Below, one piece after another: positions 27,223 through 35,925 of a DNA stretch of 64,000 bases. The translations under genes were made by a program, and so were the position numbers. The stretch comes from Amycolatopsis anabasis (GTDB lineage Bacteria; Actinomycetota; Actinomycetes; Mycobacteriales; Pseudonocardiaceae), in contig NZ_VTHK01000005.1 in the NCBI RefSeq assembly GCF_009765355.1, positions 1-64,000 on the forward strand, given 5' to 3'. Position 1 is the first letter of the stretch. Each line of letters begins with the position of its first letter. Under the pieces are notes generated by a model. The model saw only the letters and a list, made by a program, of their open reading frames with translations, made no database searches and was not told the origin of the DNA.

Positions 27223-28647
27223 GTGGATCTCCACATCGACTTCGCGGCCGGTGAGCCGCGCCGCGACGCGATCTACCGGCAGATCCGGTCCGCCGTGCTG
27301 GACGGTCGCCTGCGCGCGGGCGCCGCGCTCCCGCCGACCCGGGAACTCGCCGCGCGGCTCGCGGTCTCGCGGAACACGGTCAGCGCCGCGTACGACCGGC
27401 TGACCGCGGAGGGCTTCCTGGCCGGCCGGGTCGGTTCCGGCACGTTCGTGCGGGACGGGCTCAGCGGAAGCGATTTCGATCGGCCACCCGCCGGATCGGC
27501 GGTGGAGCCGGTCGAGGTGTGGGACCGGCTGCCGGAGCAGCCGCGCGGCTTCGCGCCGCCGCCGGAATTCGACTTCCGCACCGGGGTGCCGGATCTTGGC
27601 ATGTTCCCGTTCGACACCTGGCGGCGCCTGGTCGCGCAGCAGCTGCGAGTGTCCAATGCGGACATACTCACCTACGTCGAACCGGGCGGGCATCCGCCGC
27701 TGCGCGAGGCGATCGCGCGGCAGGCGGGGGTGTCGCGGAACGTGCGGACCGATCCGGCGGACGTGCTCGTCACCAGCGGGACCCAGCAGGCGCTGGACCT
27801 GATCGCGCGGGTGCTGCTGCGGCCGGGGGAGACCGCCGCGGTCGAGGATCCCGGGTATCCGCCGCCGCGGCTGGTGTTCACCGGGTTCGGCGCGCGGGTC
27901 GCCGGGGTTCCGGTGGACGCCGAAGGGATCGTGGTGGACGCGATCCCGCCCGGCACCCGGTTGGTGTATGTGACGCCGTCGCACCAGTTCCCGCTCGGCA
28001 TCGCGATGTCGATGCGGCGGCGGATGGAGCTGATCGCGTGGGCGGAACGGCAGGACGCGGTGATCGTCGAGGACGACTACGACACCGAGTTCCGGTTCAC
28101 CGGCCGCCCCATGGAACCGTTGCACAGCCTGGACGGCGCCGGGCGGGTGATCTACGTGGGCTCGTTCTCCAAGGTGCTGTATCCCGCGCTGCGACTGGGC
28201 TACCTGATCGCGCCGCCGTCGTTGCGTTCCGCGCTGCGCAAGGCGAAGTACCTGACCGACTGGCATTCCCCGGGCCCCGCGCAGGCCGCGCTCGCGCGTT
28301 TCCTGGACGAGGGCGCGTTCGCGCGGCACGTGCGCAAGATGCGGCGGGAGTACCGGGCGCGGCACGAACTGGTGACCGAGTCGCTGAAACTCGATTTCGC
28401 CGACGTGCTCACACCGGTACCGTGCTCGGCGGGCCTGCACCTGAGCGCGATCGGGGAATGCGGGACGCCGGGGCTGGTTCGTGCGGCGCGTGCGTCCGGG
28501 GTTTTCCTTTACCGGCTGGGAGGATTCAGCGAGCGGGAGGACGTCCGGCCGGGTTTGGTGTTCGGCTACGGCGCCATTCGCCCGGAGCGGATCCGGCTCG
28601 GGCTGCGGCGGTTGCGGGTGGTTCTGGACGAAGGGACGTGGCGGTGA
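27223..28647 (+). CDS. MocR/PdxR-type regulator (GntR HTH fused to aminotransferase fold)
   Basis: 474 aa from GTG 27223. A GntR winged helix (1-75; GAALPPTRELAARLAVSRNTVSAAYDRL in parts) is linked to a fold-type I aminotransferase domain (about 110-470). The PLP-binding lysine is in YVGSFSKVLYPALRLGY, the Asp/Tyr PLP contacts in VEDDYDTEFRF. Such proteins usually sense PLP or amino compounds and act as regulators, not enzymes. It overlaps the next gene by 4 nt and heads a three-gene coupled run. Confidence 0.93.
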   Translation: MDLHIDFAAGEPRRDAIYRQIRSAVLDGRLRAGAALPPTRELAARLAVSRNTVSAAYDRLTAEGFLAGRVGSGTFVRDGLSGSDFDRPPAGSAVEPVEVWDRLPEQPRGFAPPPEFDFRTGVPDLGMFPFDTWRRLVAQQLRVSNADILTYVEPGGHPPLREAIARQAGVSRNVRTDPADVLVTSGTQQALDLIARVLLRPGETAAVEDPGYPPPRLVFTGFGARVAGVPVDAEGIVVDAIPPGTRLVYVTPSHQFPLGIAMSMRRRMELIAWAERQDAVIVEDDYDTEFRFTGRPMEPLHSLDGAGRVIYVGSFSKVLYPALRLGYLIAPPSLRSALRKAKYLTDWHSPGPAQAALARFLDEGAFARHVRKMRREYRARHELVTESLKLDFADVLTPVPCSAGLHLSAIGECGTPGLVRAARASGVFLYRLGGFSEREDVRPGLVFGYGAIRPERIRLGLRRLRVVLDEGTWR

Positions 28648-29099
28648 GCGAGGGCGACGCGGTGATGGCGCGGATCCACGAGGGCCTGCGGTTGCACGTC
28701 GGCGGCGACCGGGCGGGCGCGCGGGAGCTGTTCGCCCGGCTGTGGGCGGAGGTCGGGCCGGACGGGGATCCGTTGCACCGCTGCGCTTTGGCGCACCACA
28801 TGGCGGATGTGCGCGATGATCCGGCCGAGGAACTGGACTGGGATCTCCGTGCGCTGGCGGCCGCGGATTCGCTGACCGACGAGCGGGCGAAGGAGTATCA
28901 CGATTCGCTGGCGGTCCGCGGGTTCTACCCGTCGCTGCATCTGAATCTGGGAGAGGATTACCGGAAACTGGGGGATTTCGACCGGGCGCGGGAGCAGGTG
29001 GCGCTGGCGCGGGAGAAGCTTTCCGCGTTGGGCGACGACGAGTACGCGCGAGGAATCCGGGCGGCCCTGGACGGTTTGGCGGAGCGGCTGGGCGGATGA
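28644..29099 (+). CDS. Tetratricopeptide-like hypothetical protein
   Basis: 151 aa from GTG 28644 (ATG 28665 is an alternative seven codons later). Helical throughout, with TPR-like spacing (LHVGGDRAGARELFARLWAEV, later NLGEDYRKLGDFDRAREQVALAREKL, read in pieces). No catalytic motif. Both ends overlap neighbours by 4 nt (MocR gene upstream, GNAT gene downstream), so it is translated as part of that operon. It may be a protein-interaction partner; the function is unknown. Confidence 0.75.
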   Translation: MSEGDAVMARIHEGLRLHVGGDRAGARELFARLWAEVGPDGDPLHRCALAHHMADVRDDPAEELDWDLRALAAADSLTDERAKEYHDSLAVRGFYPSLHLNLGEDYRKLGDFDRAREQVALAREKLSALGDDEYARGIRAALDGLAERLGG

Positions 29100-29575
29100 C
29101 CGACTTCGAGGTGCGGATCCCGCGCGTCGCCGAACTCGATGCGCTGCCGGGTGTGGAGCGGGCGTCGGACGCGATGTTCGAGGGAGTCCGGTTCCCGCCG
29201 GGCAGCATCCTGGATGAACTGGACGCGTCGCATTCGGTGTTCGTGGTGGGTTCGCCGCCGGTCGGGTTCCTGGTGAGCGGGCCGCTGGACGACGGGATGC
29301 ATGTGCACCAGGTGTCGGTGGATCCGGAATACGGGCGGCGGGGGCTGGGGACGGCATTGCTTTCGGCGGCCGTGCGGGCGGCCGGTCCGCGGCCGGTGAC
29401 GCTGACGACCTTCGCGGACGTGCCGTGGAACGCGCCCTGGTATGCGCGGCAAGGGTTTTCCGTGCTGCCGGAGGAGGAATGGGGTGCCGGGCTGCGCGCG
29501 GTGATCGAGGCGGAACGCGCGGCGGGGCTGGAGAAGATCGGGCCGCGCGTGGTGATGCGGCGGGTCGCCGGGTAG
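29096..29575 (+). CDS. GNAT-family N-acetyltransferase
   Basis: 159 aa. GNAT fold with the acetyl-CoA pyrophosphate-binding loop DPEYGRRGLGTALL (motif A) near residue 80, preceded by HVHQVSV strand 4 and followed by WYARQGFSVLP (motif B), typical of small-molecule or protein N-acetyltransferases. ATG 29096 overlaps the preceding stop. The substrate is not predictable. Confidence 0.9.
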   Translation: MTDFEVRIPRVAELDALPGVERASDAMFEGVRFPPGSILDELDASHSVFVVGSPPVGFLVSGPLDDGMHVHQVSVDPEYGRRGLGTALLSAAVRAAGPRPVTLTTFADVPWNAPWYARQGFSVLPEEEWGAGLRAVIEAERAAGLEKIGPRVVMRRVAG

Positions 29576-29616
29576 CACTCGCCGAAATTGTCGGTGCCGG
29601 GTGCGACCGTGGGTCC

Positions 29617-30495
29617 GTGACCCCACGAATCCCAGATTTCGACTACCAGCGGCGCACCGCTGGTGGCCTCGCGCTCAACGTCGCCTACGGGGGCGCCGGG
29701 CCGCCCGTGGTGCTGCTGCACGGGTTTCCCGAGACGCACCTCGCGTGGCGGTCGGTGGCCGCCGACCTCGCCGCGGACCACTTCGTCGTCTGCCCGGACC
29801 TGCCGGGGTACGGCGCGAGCGACAAACCGCCCGACGCGGGACGGTACGCGAAACGGGCGCTGGCCGCGGACGTGTTCGCGTTGCTCGACGGGTTCTCCTG
29901 CGAACGGTTCGCGCTCGTGGGACACGATCGGGGCGCGCTGGTCGCCTTCCGGGCGGCGCTCGACCGGCCGGAGCGGATCAGCCACCTCGGCGTGCTCGAC
30001 GTGATTCCCGCACTGGACATGTGGGCGTCGCTCGCCGGGATCGGCGGCGTGTTCGCGTTCCACCTCTACCTGCTCGCCCAAGCGGAACCGTTGCCGGAAG
30101 CCCTCGTCGGCGCGGCGCCGGACCGGTTCTTCGGGCATTTCCTGGACACGTGGACGAAGGCGCCCGGCGCGATCCCGGCGGCGGTGCGGTCGGCTTATCT
30201 CGAGGCGGCGCGGGACCCGGCGAGCATCCACGCGATCTGCCAGGACTACCGCGCGAGCGCGTTCGCCGATCCGGAGCACGACGCCGCGGACCGGGCGAGC
30301 GGGCGGCGGCTCGGCATGCCGGCGCTGGCGCTGTGGCAGGACCCGGGCGACCTGCCGTTGCCGTTCGACCCGGCCGAGGTGTGGGGCGCCTGGGCGAGCG
30401 ATCTGCGCACCGGAACGCTGCCGTGCGGGCATTTCCTGCCCGAGGAATGTCCCACCGAGGTCGCCGCCGCGATCCGCGAGTTGGTGCGCCGATGA
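29617..30495 (+). CDS. Alpha/beta hydrolase, haloacetate dehalogenase-like
   Basis: 292 aa from GTG 29617. HGFPETHLAWR oxyanion segment; aspartate nucleophile D104 followed by Arg in GHDRGA, as in fluoroacetate dehalogenases; a Trp in DMW at the halide-site region; catalytic His near CGHFLPEECP. The second Arg that follows the nucleophile by four positions in fluoroacetate dehalogenases (carboxylate binding) is Leu here, so dehalogenation of haloacetates is uncertain. It follows the GNAT gene by 41 nt. Confidence 0.87.
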   Translation: MTPRIPDFDYQRRTAGGLALNVAYGGAGPPVVLLHGFPETHLAWRSVAADLAADHFVVCPDLPGYGASDKPPDAGRYAKRALAADVFALLDGFSCERFALVGHDRGALVAFRAALDRPERISHLGVLDVIPALDMWASLAGIGGVFAFHLYLLAQAEPLPEALVGAAPDRFFGHFLDTWTKAPGAIPAAVRSAYLEAARDPASIHAICQDYRASAFADPEHDAADRASGRRLGMPALALWQDPGDLPLPFDPAEVWGAWASDLRTGTLPCGHFLPEECPTEVAAAIRELVRR

Positions 30496-30501
30496 CCGCG
30501 T

Positions 30502-31125
30502 TCACCCGCGCACAACGGTGTCCCGCACATGGGCGGCGAACTCTGCCGAACGGATCTCCGCGGCCCGCTCGTACCGCGCCGCGCGGTCCTCCCACCGGCC
30601 CGTGACGCCGAACGCGGCCGCGGCGAACCCCGCCGAGGCGATCGCGTCGACGAGTTCTCCGGGCCGGTCCGGGCCGAGCACCCGCACCGGCGAACCGACG
30701 GCCGTGGTGTGCGGAGGCACGAAGAACTCCTGGGGCAGCACGGTGTTCGCGTGCACCAGCGCGCCGACCGCGACGCACGAACCCGTCGCGACCTCGGCGC
30801 CGTGCAGGACCGTGGCGTGCGCGGCGAGGTAGACGCTGCGCGCGATCTCCGCGCCCAGCACGCACGCGTGCGGGCCGACGAACACGTGATCCGCGATCAG
30901 CACCGGGCGCTCGGGCTCGGCGACCGCGCTCGCCCGGAGCACCGCGTGCTCGGCGACGATCGAGGACGCGCCCACCTCGACCCGGGAGCCCTCGGCGTCG
31001 AGCACGGCCCCGTACAGCACCCGGGCGTGCGGGCCGACGGACACGTTGCCGACCAGCGTCGCCGTCGGAGCGATCCACGCGGTGGGGTGCACCTCGGGTG
31101 TGCGGTCGCGGTGGCGAATGAGCAT
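30502..31125 (-). CDS. Gamma-carbonic-anhydrase-like hexapeptide-repeat protein
   Basis: 207 aa. Left-handed beta-helix with many hexapeptide repeats (TATLVGNVSVGPHARVLYGAV, ADHVFVGPHACVLGA and so on) and a C-terminal helix. Histidines in IVAEHAVL, HVFVGPHA and AAHATVLHG are placed like the metal ligands of gamma-class carbonic anhydrases, but the family also contains transferases and inactive scaffolds. ATG 31125. It is convergent with the hydrolase, only 6 bp between stops. Confidence 0.85.
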   Translation of the reverse strand: MLIRHRDRTPEVHPTAWIAPTATLVGNVSVGPHARVLYGAVLDAEGSRVEVGASSIVAEHAVLRASAVAEPERPVLIADHVFVGPHACVLGAEIARSVYLAAHATVLHGAEVATGSCVAVGALVHANTVLPQEFFVPPHTTAVGSPVRVLGPDRPGELVDAIASAGFAAAAFGVTGRWEDRAARYERAAEIRSAEFAAHVRDTVVRG

Positions 31126-31262
31126 GCCTCGAGGATGCGTGGCGCGCGAGTGCGAAGCTGGCGGATTTCGGACTGCTGGATTTGCCGGGTTCGCGACTTT
31201 CGCTGTAGCCCGGTAGACCCTAACCTGGTGTGAGCCAGCTCACCGGACCCGGGAGGGTGCAG

Positions 31263-31691
31263 ATGCGGATTGCCGATGTACTGCGGAGCAAGGGCTCCCA
31301 GGTGGCGACGGTCGAACCGAGGACCACGGTGACCGAACTGCTAGCCGGCCTTGCCGAGCACAACGTTGGCGCGATGGTCGTCCTCGCCCCGGACGGGATC
31401 GCGGGCATCGTCTCCGAACGCGACGTGGTGCGCAAGTTGCACGAACGCGGTCCCGGACTGCTCGGGCAGCCGGTCTCCGAGATCATGACCAGGATGGTGG
31501 CGAGCTGCGCCCCGGAGGACTCCGTCGACCAGCTCAGCGTGGTCATGACCGAACGCCGGATCCGGCACGTTCCGGTGCTCGCCGATGGCAAACTGGTCGG
31601 CATCGTCAGCATCGGTGACGTGGTGAAGGTCCGCATGCAGGAACTCGAACGCAGCCAGGAGCAGTTGGAGGCCTACATCGCCCAGGGCTGA
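31263..31691 (+). CDS. CBS-domain pair protein
   Basis: 142 aa from ATG 31263, chosen because GGGAGG (31251-31256) is well spaced; GTG 31230 would add 11 residues. Two CBS domains (about 10-65 and 75-130) with the GIVSERDVVRKL and GIVSIGDVVKVRM halves. Such stand-alone pairs bind adenosine nucleotides and sense energy state; the partner is unknown. The 3' end overlaps the convergent ATP-grasp-like gene by 19 bp. Confidence 0.93.
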   Translation: MRIADVLRSKGSQVATVEPRTTVTELLAGLAEHNVGAMVVLAPDGIAGIVSERDVVRKLHERGPGLLGQPVSEIMTRMVASCAPEDSVDQLSVVMTERRIRHVPVLADGKLVGIVSIGDVVKVRMQELERSQEQLEAYIAQG

Positions 31692-32662
31692 TCGCGGAGC
31701 GAGTCCTCGGACATACGCAAGGTGAGCCGGTTCGCCAGCGACGGGCGGCACACCAGCGCCAGCAGGAGCGCGGCGGTGCTCACCGTCGCGCGCGGATCCC
31801 GGTAGCCCGGGGTGAGTTCCTCCCGGCTGCCCGCGTAGTCGCCGCGTCCGAACCGGCACGCGAGCCACTCGGCGGCGACCGCGCGGCGGCCCCTCGGCGC
31901 CGCGTCCAGCGCCGCCACGAGGAGCTGATGGGTCCGCACCCCCGGCCGGCCCGACGGCATCGGGGTGACCACCGCGCCGGTGGCCACCCGCACCAGCGCG
32001 TCCACCAGGTCGACGCCCGACCGCCACGCGTCGCCCGGTTCCGCCAGCCACGGATCGGCGCGCAGGAAACACGGACGGCGATCATGCACGACGACGTCGA
32101 AGGAGGCCCCGCCCGTCCAGTCCAGGCCCCGCCCGAACGCCTCCAGATGCTCCCGGACCAGACCGGTCGCCACCCCGCGCCGATGGCCCGGCCGGACGCG
32201 CAGGCTCGCGTGCGCGGCGATCAGCGCGCCCTTGTCGTAGACCGCCCGCACCGTCTGAAGTGGACCGTCCACAGCGGAGCCCGCGGGGATGCCGAGTCCG
32301 GTCAGCGTCGCGGCGGCCCGCCCGGCCGCCAGCCGCCGCACCGCTTCGGCCGCGGGCACCGGGAGCGTCGGTCCGAGCCCGCGCACCCGCCCGGCTTCGC
32401 GGGCCAGCAGGAAGGCCTGTTCGCCGGTGGGCAGCAGCACGTCGAAGGTGCCCGCCTCCAGAACCCGCAGGGTCGCGGCGAACCACGCGCGTGGATCGGC
32501 GCGGTAAGCGGGCACTCGGTGGACCTCCCGCACGTGGCCGGTCAGCCGGGCCAGACAGGGCCCGGGCGGCGCGACGGCATGGACCTCATGTCCGTGCGCC
32601 GCGAGCTGGGTGGCCACCTGACGGGAGGTCAGCCCCGATCCGCCGGAGAGCAGCACCCGCAT
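31673..32662 (-). CDS. Degenerate ATP-grasp-like protein
   Basis: 329 aa. The N-terminal third is a Rossmann-like pre-ATP-grasp domain (VLLSGGSGLTSRQVATQLAA, then DVLLPTGEQAFLLA). The middle resembles an ATP-grasp fold (VYDKGALIAAHASLRVRPG), but the usual metal-binding E/N pair is not evident, so catalysis is doubtful. It resembles actinobacterial carboxylate-amine ligase-like proteins of unknown role. ATG 32662. Its last codons (SEDSLRDQPWAM) are written by a short element that recurs at 41685-41707. Confidence 0.7.
   Translation of the reverse strand: MRVLLSGGSGLTSRQVATQLAAHGHEVHAVAPPGPCLARLTGHVREVHRVPAYRADPRAWFAATLRVLEAGTFDVLLPTGEQAFLLAREAGRVRGLGPTLPVPAAEAVRRLAAGRAAATLTGLGIPAGSAVDGPLQTVRAVYDKGALIAAHASLRVRPGHRRGVATGLVREHLEAFGRGLDWTGGASFDVVVHDRRPCFLRADPWLAEPGDAWRSGVDLVDALVRVATGAVVTPMPSGRPGVRTHQLLVAALDAAPRGRRAVAAEWLACRFGRGDYAGSREELTPGYRDPRATVSTAALLLALVCRPSLANRLTLRMSEDSLRDQPWAM
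31689..31711. repeat. 23-nt dispersed element, copy 1
   Basis: The element begins TGATCGCGGAGCGAGT, then CCTCGGA. It matches 21 of 23 bases of the reverse complement of 41685-41707. It straddles the tail-to-tail ends of the CBS and ATP-grasp-like genes: the first three bases are the CBS stop codon. Confidence 0.55.
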
Positions 32663-32717
32663 GTCGCGAGGCTACTTGACCTTGGCGCCGGGGCCGGGAA
32701 ATTGGACCGGTAGGCGG

Positions 32718-33101
32718 TCACCCGCCACTGCCGTACGGACGAGTGATGATCTCCAGGTTGTGGCCGTCCGGATCCTCGAAGTAGACCCCGCGCCCGCCGT
32801 CGTTGGTGTTGATCTCGCCGGGCTTGTCGTGGAAGGGGTCCGCCCAGTACGGCACCCCGCGCTGCCGGATCCGGTCGAAGATCTGGTCGAACTCCTCCTC
32901 GCTGATGAGGAACGCGTAGTGCTGCGAGACGACGTCGCCCGCCACCTCGTAGAAGTCGAGGGAGACGTCGTTGTCCGTCTGGACGACCTGGAACGGCCCG
33001 AACGTGGTCGGCTCCGGGAGGCCGAGGATCTCGGTCAGGAAGTTCGCCGACTTCGCCTTGTCCCGCGCCGCGACGATGGTGTGGTTGAGCTGAATCGCCA
33101 T
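32718..33101 (-). CDS. Glyoxalase/VOC-family protein
   Basis: 127 aa, a single VOC unit of two beta-alpha-beta-beta-beta motifs. LNHTIVAARDKAKSANFL gives the first metal ligand position (His), and GVYFEDPDGHNLEIIT the last (Glu). A typical fit to dioxygenase/glyoxalase-like proteins without known substrate. ATG 33101 has AAAGGAAA upstream. Confidence 0.92.
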   Translation of the reverse strand: MAIQLNHTIVAARDKAKSANFLTEILGLPEPTTFGPFQVVQTDNDVSLDFYEVAGDVVSQHYAFLISEEEFDQIFDRIRQRGVPYWADPFHDKPGEINTNDGGRGVYFEDPDGHNLEIITRPYGSGG

Positions 33102-33168
33102 GGTGGATTTCCTTTCGCCAGAACGGGATCGGACACCACCGACGGTAGAACCTCGAGTTCGCTGGAGG

Positions 33169-34224
33169 TCAACCTCGCCAGGATTCGAGCACCCGGTCGA
33201 TATCGTCGCGGATCCGGTCCCGGGCGTCCTCCCGGGCGACCCCGGACATCAGGAGTTCGTCGTAGTTCGTGTCCAGGTGCCGGACCGAGGCGATCACGGC
33301 GAGCCGGATCGCGTTCTCGTCCAGCGCCCGTCCCGCCGCGGACCGGCCGACCCGTCCGCTGCCGCGCGTGGCGGCGTGTTCGGCGATCGCCCGCGCGCGG
33401 TCGGCCGGGCATCCGGGGAACTGCCGCACGATGGCGGCGGCCAGGTCCGCCGCGAACTCCACGTCCTGGGCGGCCCGCCGCACCGCGTCCCGTTCCCGGC
33501 GGCGCTCGCGGACGTCCGCGTCCGCGAGGCACTGGCCCTCGGCGCGCTCCAGCGCGGCCTCCTCGACCAGGATTCCCTGGCGCTCGTACCTCTTGCGCCT
33601 GCGGTTGAACCGCACGACCACCGCGGACAGCGTGCTCTCCTTCTTGGCCCGGCGGGAGAGCGCGGCGTTGCCCGACGGCAGGAAGATCAGGTGATCGAAG
33701 TCCGCACAGGACAGGCACAGCGGTTCGCCGTCCTCCTGGAACAGGAACTCCCCGGCCTCGGCGGCGCTGCGGCAGCCCGTGCAGGTCCACTCGTTGAGCG
33801 GGGAGACCACGACCAGATCGGGCGCCTTGCTCTGCCGGGCCGCCAGCTGGGCGCGCCGCTTGTCGGACAGTTCCGGCGAGACCCAGTGCGTGCGGAAGGC
33901 CAGTTCCACGCGCTCGTCCGCGGCCGCGGTGAAGCGCAGGTTCCGGCGATCGCGGGTGCTCGCCAGGTACGCGGTCTCGCTCGGCCGCAAGGACCGTTCG
34001 CGGGCCCAGCCGCTGAGGTACTCCAGCGCCTCCACGATCTTCCCGGCATCCACGGCGGTGGCCTGCTCGAGATGCGGGAGCTGCCCGCGGCGCCATTCGT
34101 CCACCCGCGGCGCGGGCAACCAGCCGAGCGCGTTCAGCACTTCGACGGGGGCGACGTACTTCGACCGGGTCAGCGCGGTCTCGGCGGCCGTGACGACCCG
34201 GCGGCGCAGCTTCTCCGAGCTCAT
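33169..34224 (-). CDS. DUF2293 protein with zinc ribbon
   Basis: 351 aa. The N-terminal part is unassigned. A CxxC-x(n)-CxxC pair (WTCTGCRSAAE ... LCLSCADF) around residues 148-175 looks like a treble-clef or ribbon zinc site. A basic stretch KRYERQG and a charged helix precede the C-terminal DUF2293 domain (about 265-350). ATG 34224 overlaps the stop of the DUF4139 gene (ATGA), so the two are translationally coupled. No enzymatic role is known. Confidence 0.85.
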   Translation of the reverse strand: MSSEKLRRRVVTAAETALTRSKYVAPVEVLNALGWLPAPRVDEWRRGQLPHLEQATAVDAGKIVEALEYLSGWARERSLRPSETAYLASTRDRRNLRFTAAADERVELAFRTHWVSPELSDKRRAQLAARQSKAPDLVVVSPLNEWTCTGCRSAAEAGEFLFQEDGEPLCLSCADFDHLIFLPSGNAALSRRAKKESTLSAVVVRFNRRRKRYERQGILVEEAALERAEGQCLADADVRERRRERDAVRRAAQDVEFAADLAAAIVRQFPGCPADRARAIAEHAATRGSGRVGRSAAGRALDENAIRLAVIASVRHLDTNYDELLMSGVAREDARDRIRDDIDRVLESWRG

Positions 34225-35771
34225 TCCCGCCACCCGCTCACCTCGACACCCCGATCGACGTCCACCCGGAACGCGAGGGTGACCTCGCCGGTCGCGCCCG
34301 CGGCCAGGTCCAGTCGCCAGGTCAGCTCGCCCATCTCGGTGCGTTGCACCGGCTCCGGCGTGGCGTGCACCTCGCGCACCTTGATCGCGTCGTCGCGGGA
34401 CACCGGCACCTGGTCCAGGACGGTGACCGTGGCTTGCCGGGCCGTGTGGTTCTCCACGGTGATCCGGTACTCCGCCTCCCGCTTCCGCGTCCCGGACAGC
34501 GTGCCCTTGCTCGCGCCGCGCCGCACGAGCTTCCGTTCGACGCGGACGCGGTCGTCCACGCCCAGCGCGAGTTCGGTCTCCTCGCCGGGCGCCCAGCCCT
34601 TCAACCAGATCGCGCCGGTGAAGTCGTTGCCGTGGAACACCGACGCCCTGCCTTGGCGCAGCGTGTGCTCGCTGGTGTTGGTCACCACGGCCCGCAGGTA
34701 CGCCTCCTCGCCGAGCAGGGGCGCGGTGAGGTAGTCCAGCTCCGCCTCGAACTCCAGTTCGGCGAGCGTCGTGCGGTGCGCCACCGCGTCGGCGGGGACC
34801 GCGATCGGCCGCGCGGGCCGGTAGGTCGCGGCGGTGGCGCCCTGCTCGAGCGCGGCGGCCTGCTGGGGCATCGGGGCCGCGGCCAGCAGCTCGCGGGGCG
34901 CGCCGCCGTAGCCGACCGACCCCGGCTCCGCGGGCGCGCTCTGGGCGAAGTGCCGCACCGGTTTGACGCGGTCGAGGAACCACGGTTCGAGCTCCGGCAC
35001 GCCGACCGTCGACGCGGGCCGGGCGGTGGACAGCGCCAGCTCGCATTCCGGCCAGTCCTCGCCGGTGCTCTGGGTGACCATGCCGTGCCAGGTGACCGCG
35101 ACCGCGTTTTCGCGCAGCCGGACGTCGTAGTTCGCCTCCCACCAGGCATCGCTGACCACATAGGACAGTTCGAGCTCGACCTCGGCGTCTTCCGGGGCGT
35201 CCGCGGCGGGATCCAGGTCGACGGTGACCGTCACGCGATCCGGGGCGGCCGCCGCCTGGCGGGCTTGCAGGGCGCGGTCGATCGCGGCGAGCTCCTCGGC
35301 CAGCTCCGCGTGCCGTTCGGTGAGTTCGCGGCGCCGGGCGAGCACGCCCGCGTACTGCTCGGCCAGCGCCCCGGACACCTGGGCGACCCGGTCCGGTTCG
35401 GCCGTACCGGACGAGAGCGCCTTGGCGAACGCGCCGCCGCTGCGCCGGGACAGTGAGCCGAGCAACTCCGCGCGCGACTCCTCGACCGCCTGGGCGTCGG
35501 CCACCTCGTCCCGGCGGGCCCGCGTTTCGCGCTGCCGGTCGAGCAGGGTGCGCACCTCGGGATCGTCGGTGCGGGGCAGGTGCTCGGTGGCGATTTCCAC
35601 CCCCGCGATCGAGGCCGGGCCGGAACCGCTGACCCGGACCGAGTCCTGCTGCAGCGTGAGCGGCAGCCCGGACACGGCGAACCGGTTGCCGTCGCCGAGT
35701 TTTGCCCGGCCCCGGCGGGTGATCCGGGCGTTGTGCGGATAGACGGTCACGGCGACGATCGGGGCGTCCAT
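34221..35771 (-). CDS. DUF4139 (MuiA-like) protein
   Basis: 516 aa from ATG 35771. An N-terminal DUF4140 (about 5-95: VTVYPHNARITRRGR) is followed by a coiled coil (about 85-185) and a C-terminal DUF4139 beta-rich domain with YDVRLRENAVAVTWHG and the ELALSTARP strand. The family includes MuiA-type mucoidy inhibitors; no signal peptide is seen here. Coupled to the DUF2293 gene by a 4-nt overlap. The function in actinobacteria is unknown. Confidence 0.9.
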   Translation of the reverse strand: MDAPIVAVTVYPHNARITRRGRAKLGDGNRFAVSGLPLTLQQDSVRVSGSGPASIAGVEIATEHLPRTDDPEVRTLLDRQRETRARRDEVADAQAVEESRAELLGSLSRRSGGAFAKALSSGTAEPDRVAQVSGALAEQYAGVLARRRELTERHAELAEELAAIDRALQARQAAAAPDRVTVTVDLDPAADAPEDAEVELELSYVVSDAWWEANYDVRLRENAVAVTWHGMVTQSTGEDWPECELALSTARPASTVGVPELEPWFLDRVKPVRHFAQSAPAEPGSVGYGGAPRELLAAAPMPQQAAALEQGATAATYRPARPIAVPADAVAHRTTLAELEFEAELDYLTAPLLGEEAYLRAVVTNTSEHTLRQGRASVFHGNDFTGAIWLKGWAPGEETELALGVDDRVRVERKLVRRGASKGTLSGTRKREAEYRITVENHTARQATVTVLDQVPVSRDDAIKVREVHATPEPVQRTEMGELTWRLDLAAGATGEVTLAFRVDVDRGVEVSGWRE

Positions 35772-35857
35772 GTCCGCACGGTACCGCCGACGCCGCAACG
35801 GGCTCAGCCAAGTGTCGGCATGGCTCCCGCCTTTCGTCGGGGAGCGCCGCGATTTTC

Positions 35858-35863
35858 TTGACA
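35858..35863 (+). promoter_or_regulatory. Possible -35 element of the S15 peptidase gene
   Basis: A consensus TTGACA lies 63 bp upstream of the peptidase start in the divergent intergenic region. The best -10 at 17-18 bp is weak (AAGGTT/AGGTTT), so this is tentative. Confidence 0.3.
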
Positions 35864-35925
35864 CCGTCTGACCCGCGGGGAAGGTTTAGGCCGTTGGAGA
35901 GTCCCGGCCCGACTGGGGGTTTTGA

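Noticed and set aside
27178..30432. 1084-codon minus-strand frame across four plus-strand genes
   Set aside because: It is antisense to four genes with recognisable families and translational coupling; the translation is Arg/Pro-rich and changes character along its length.
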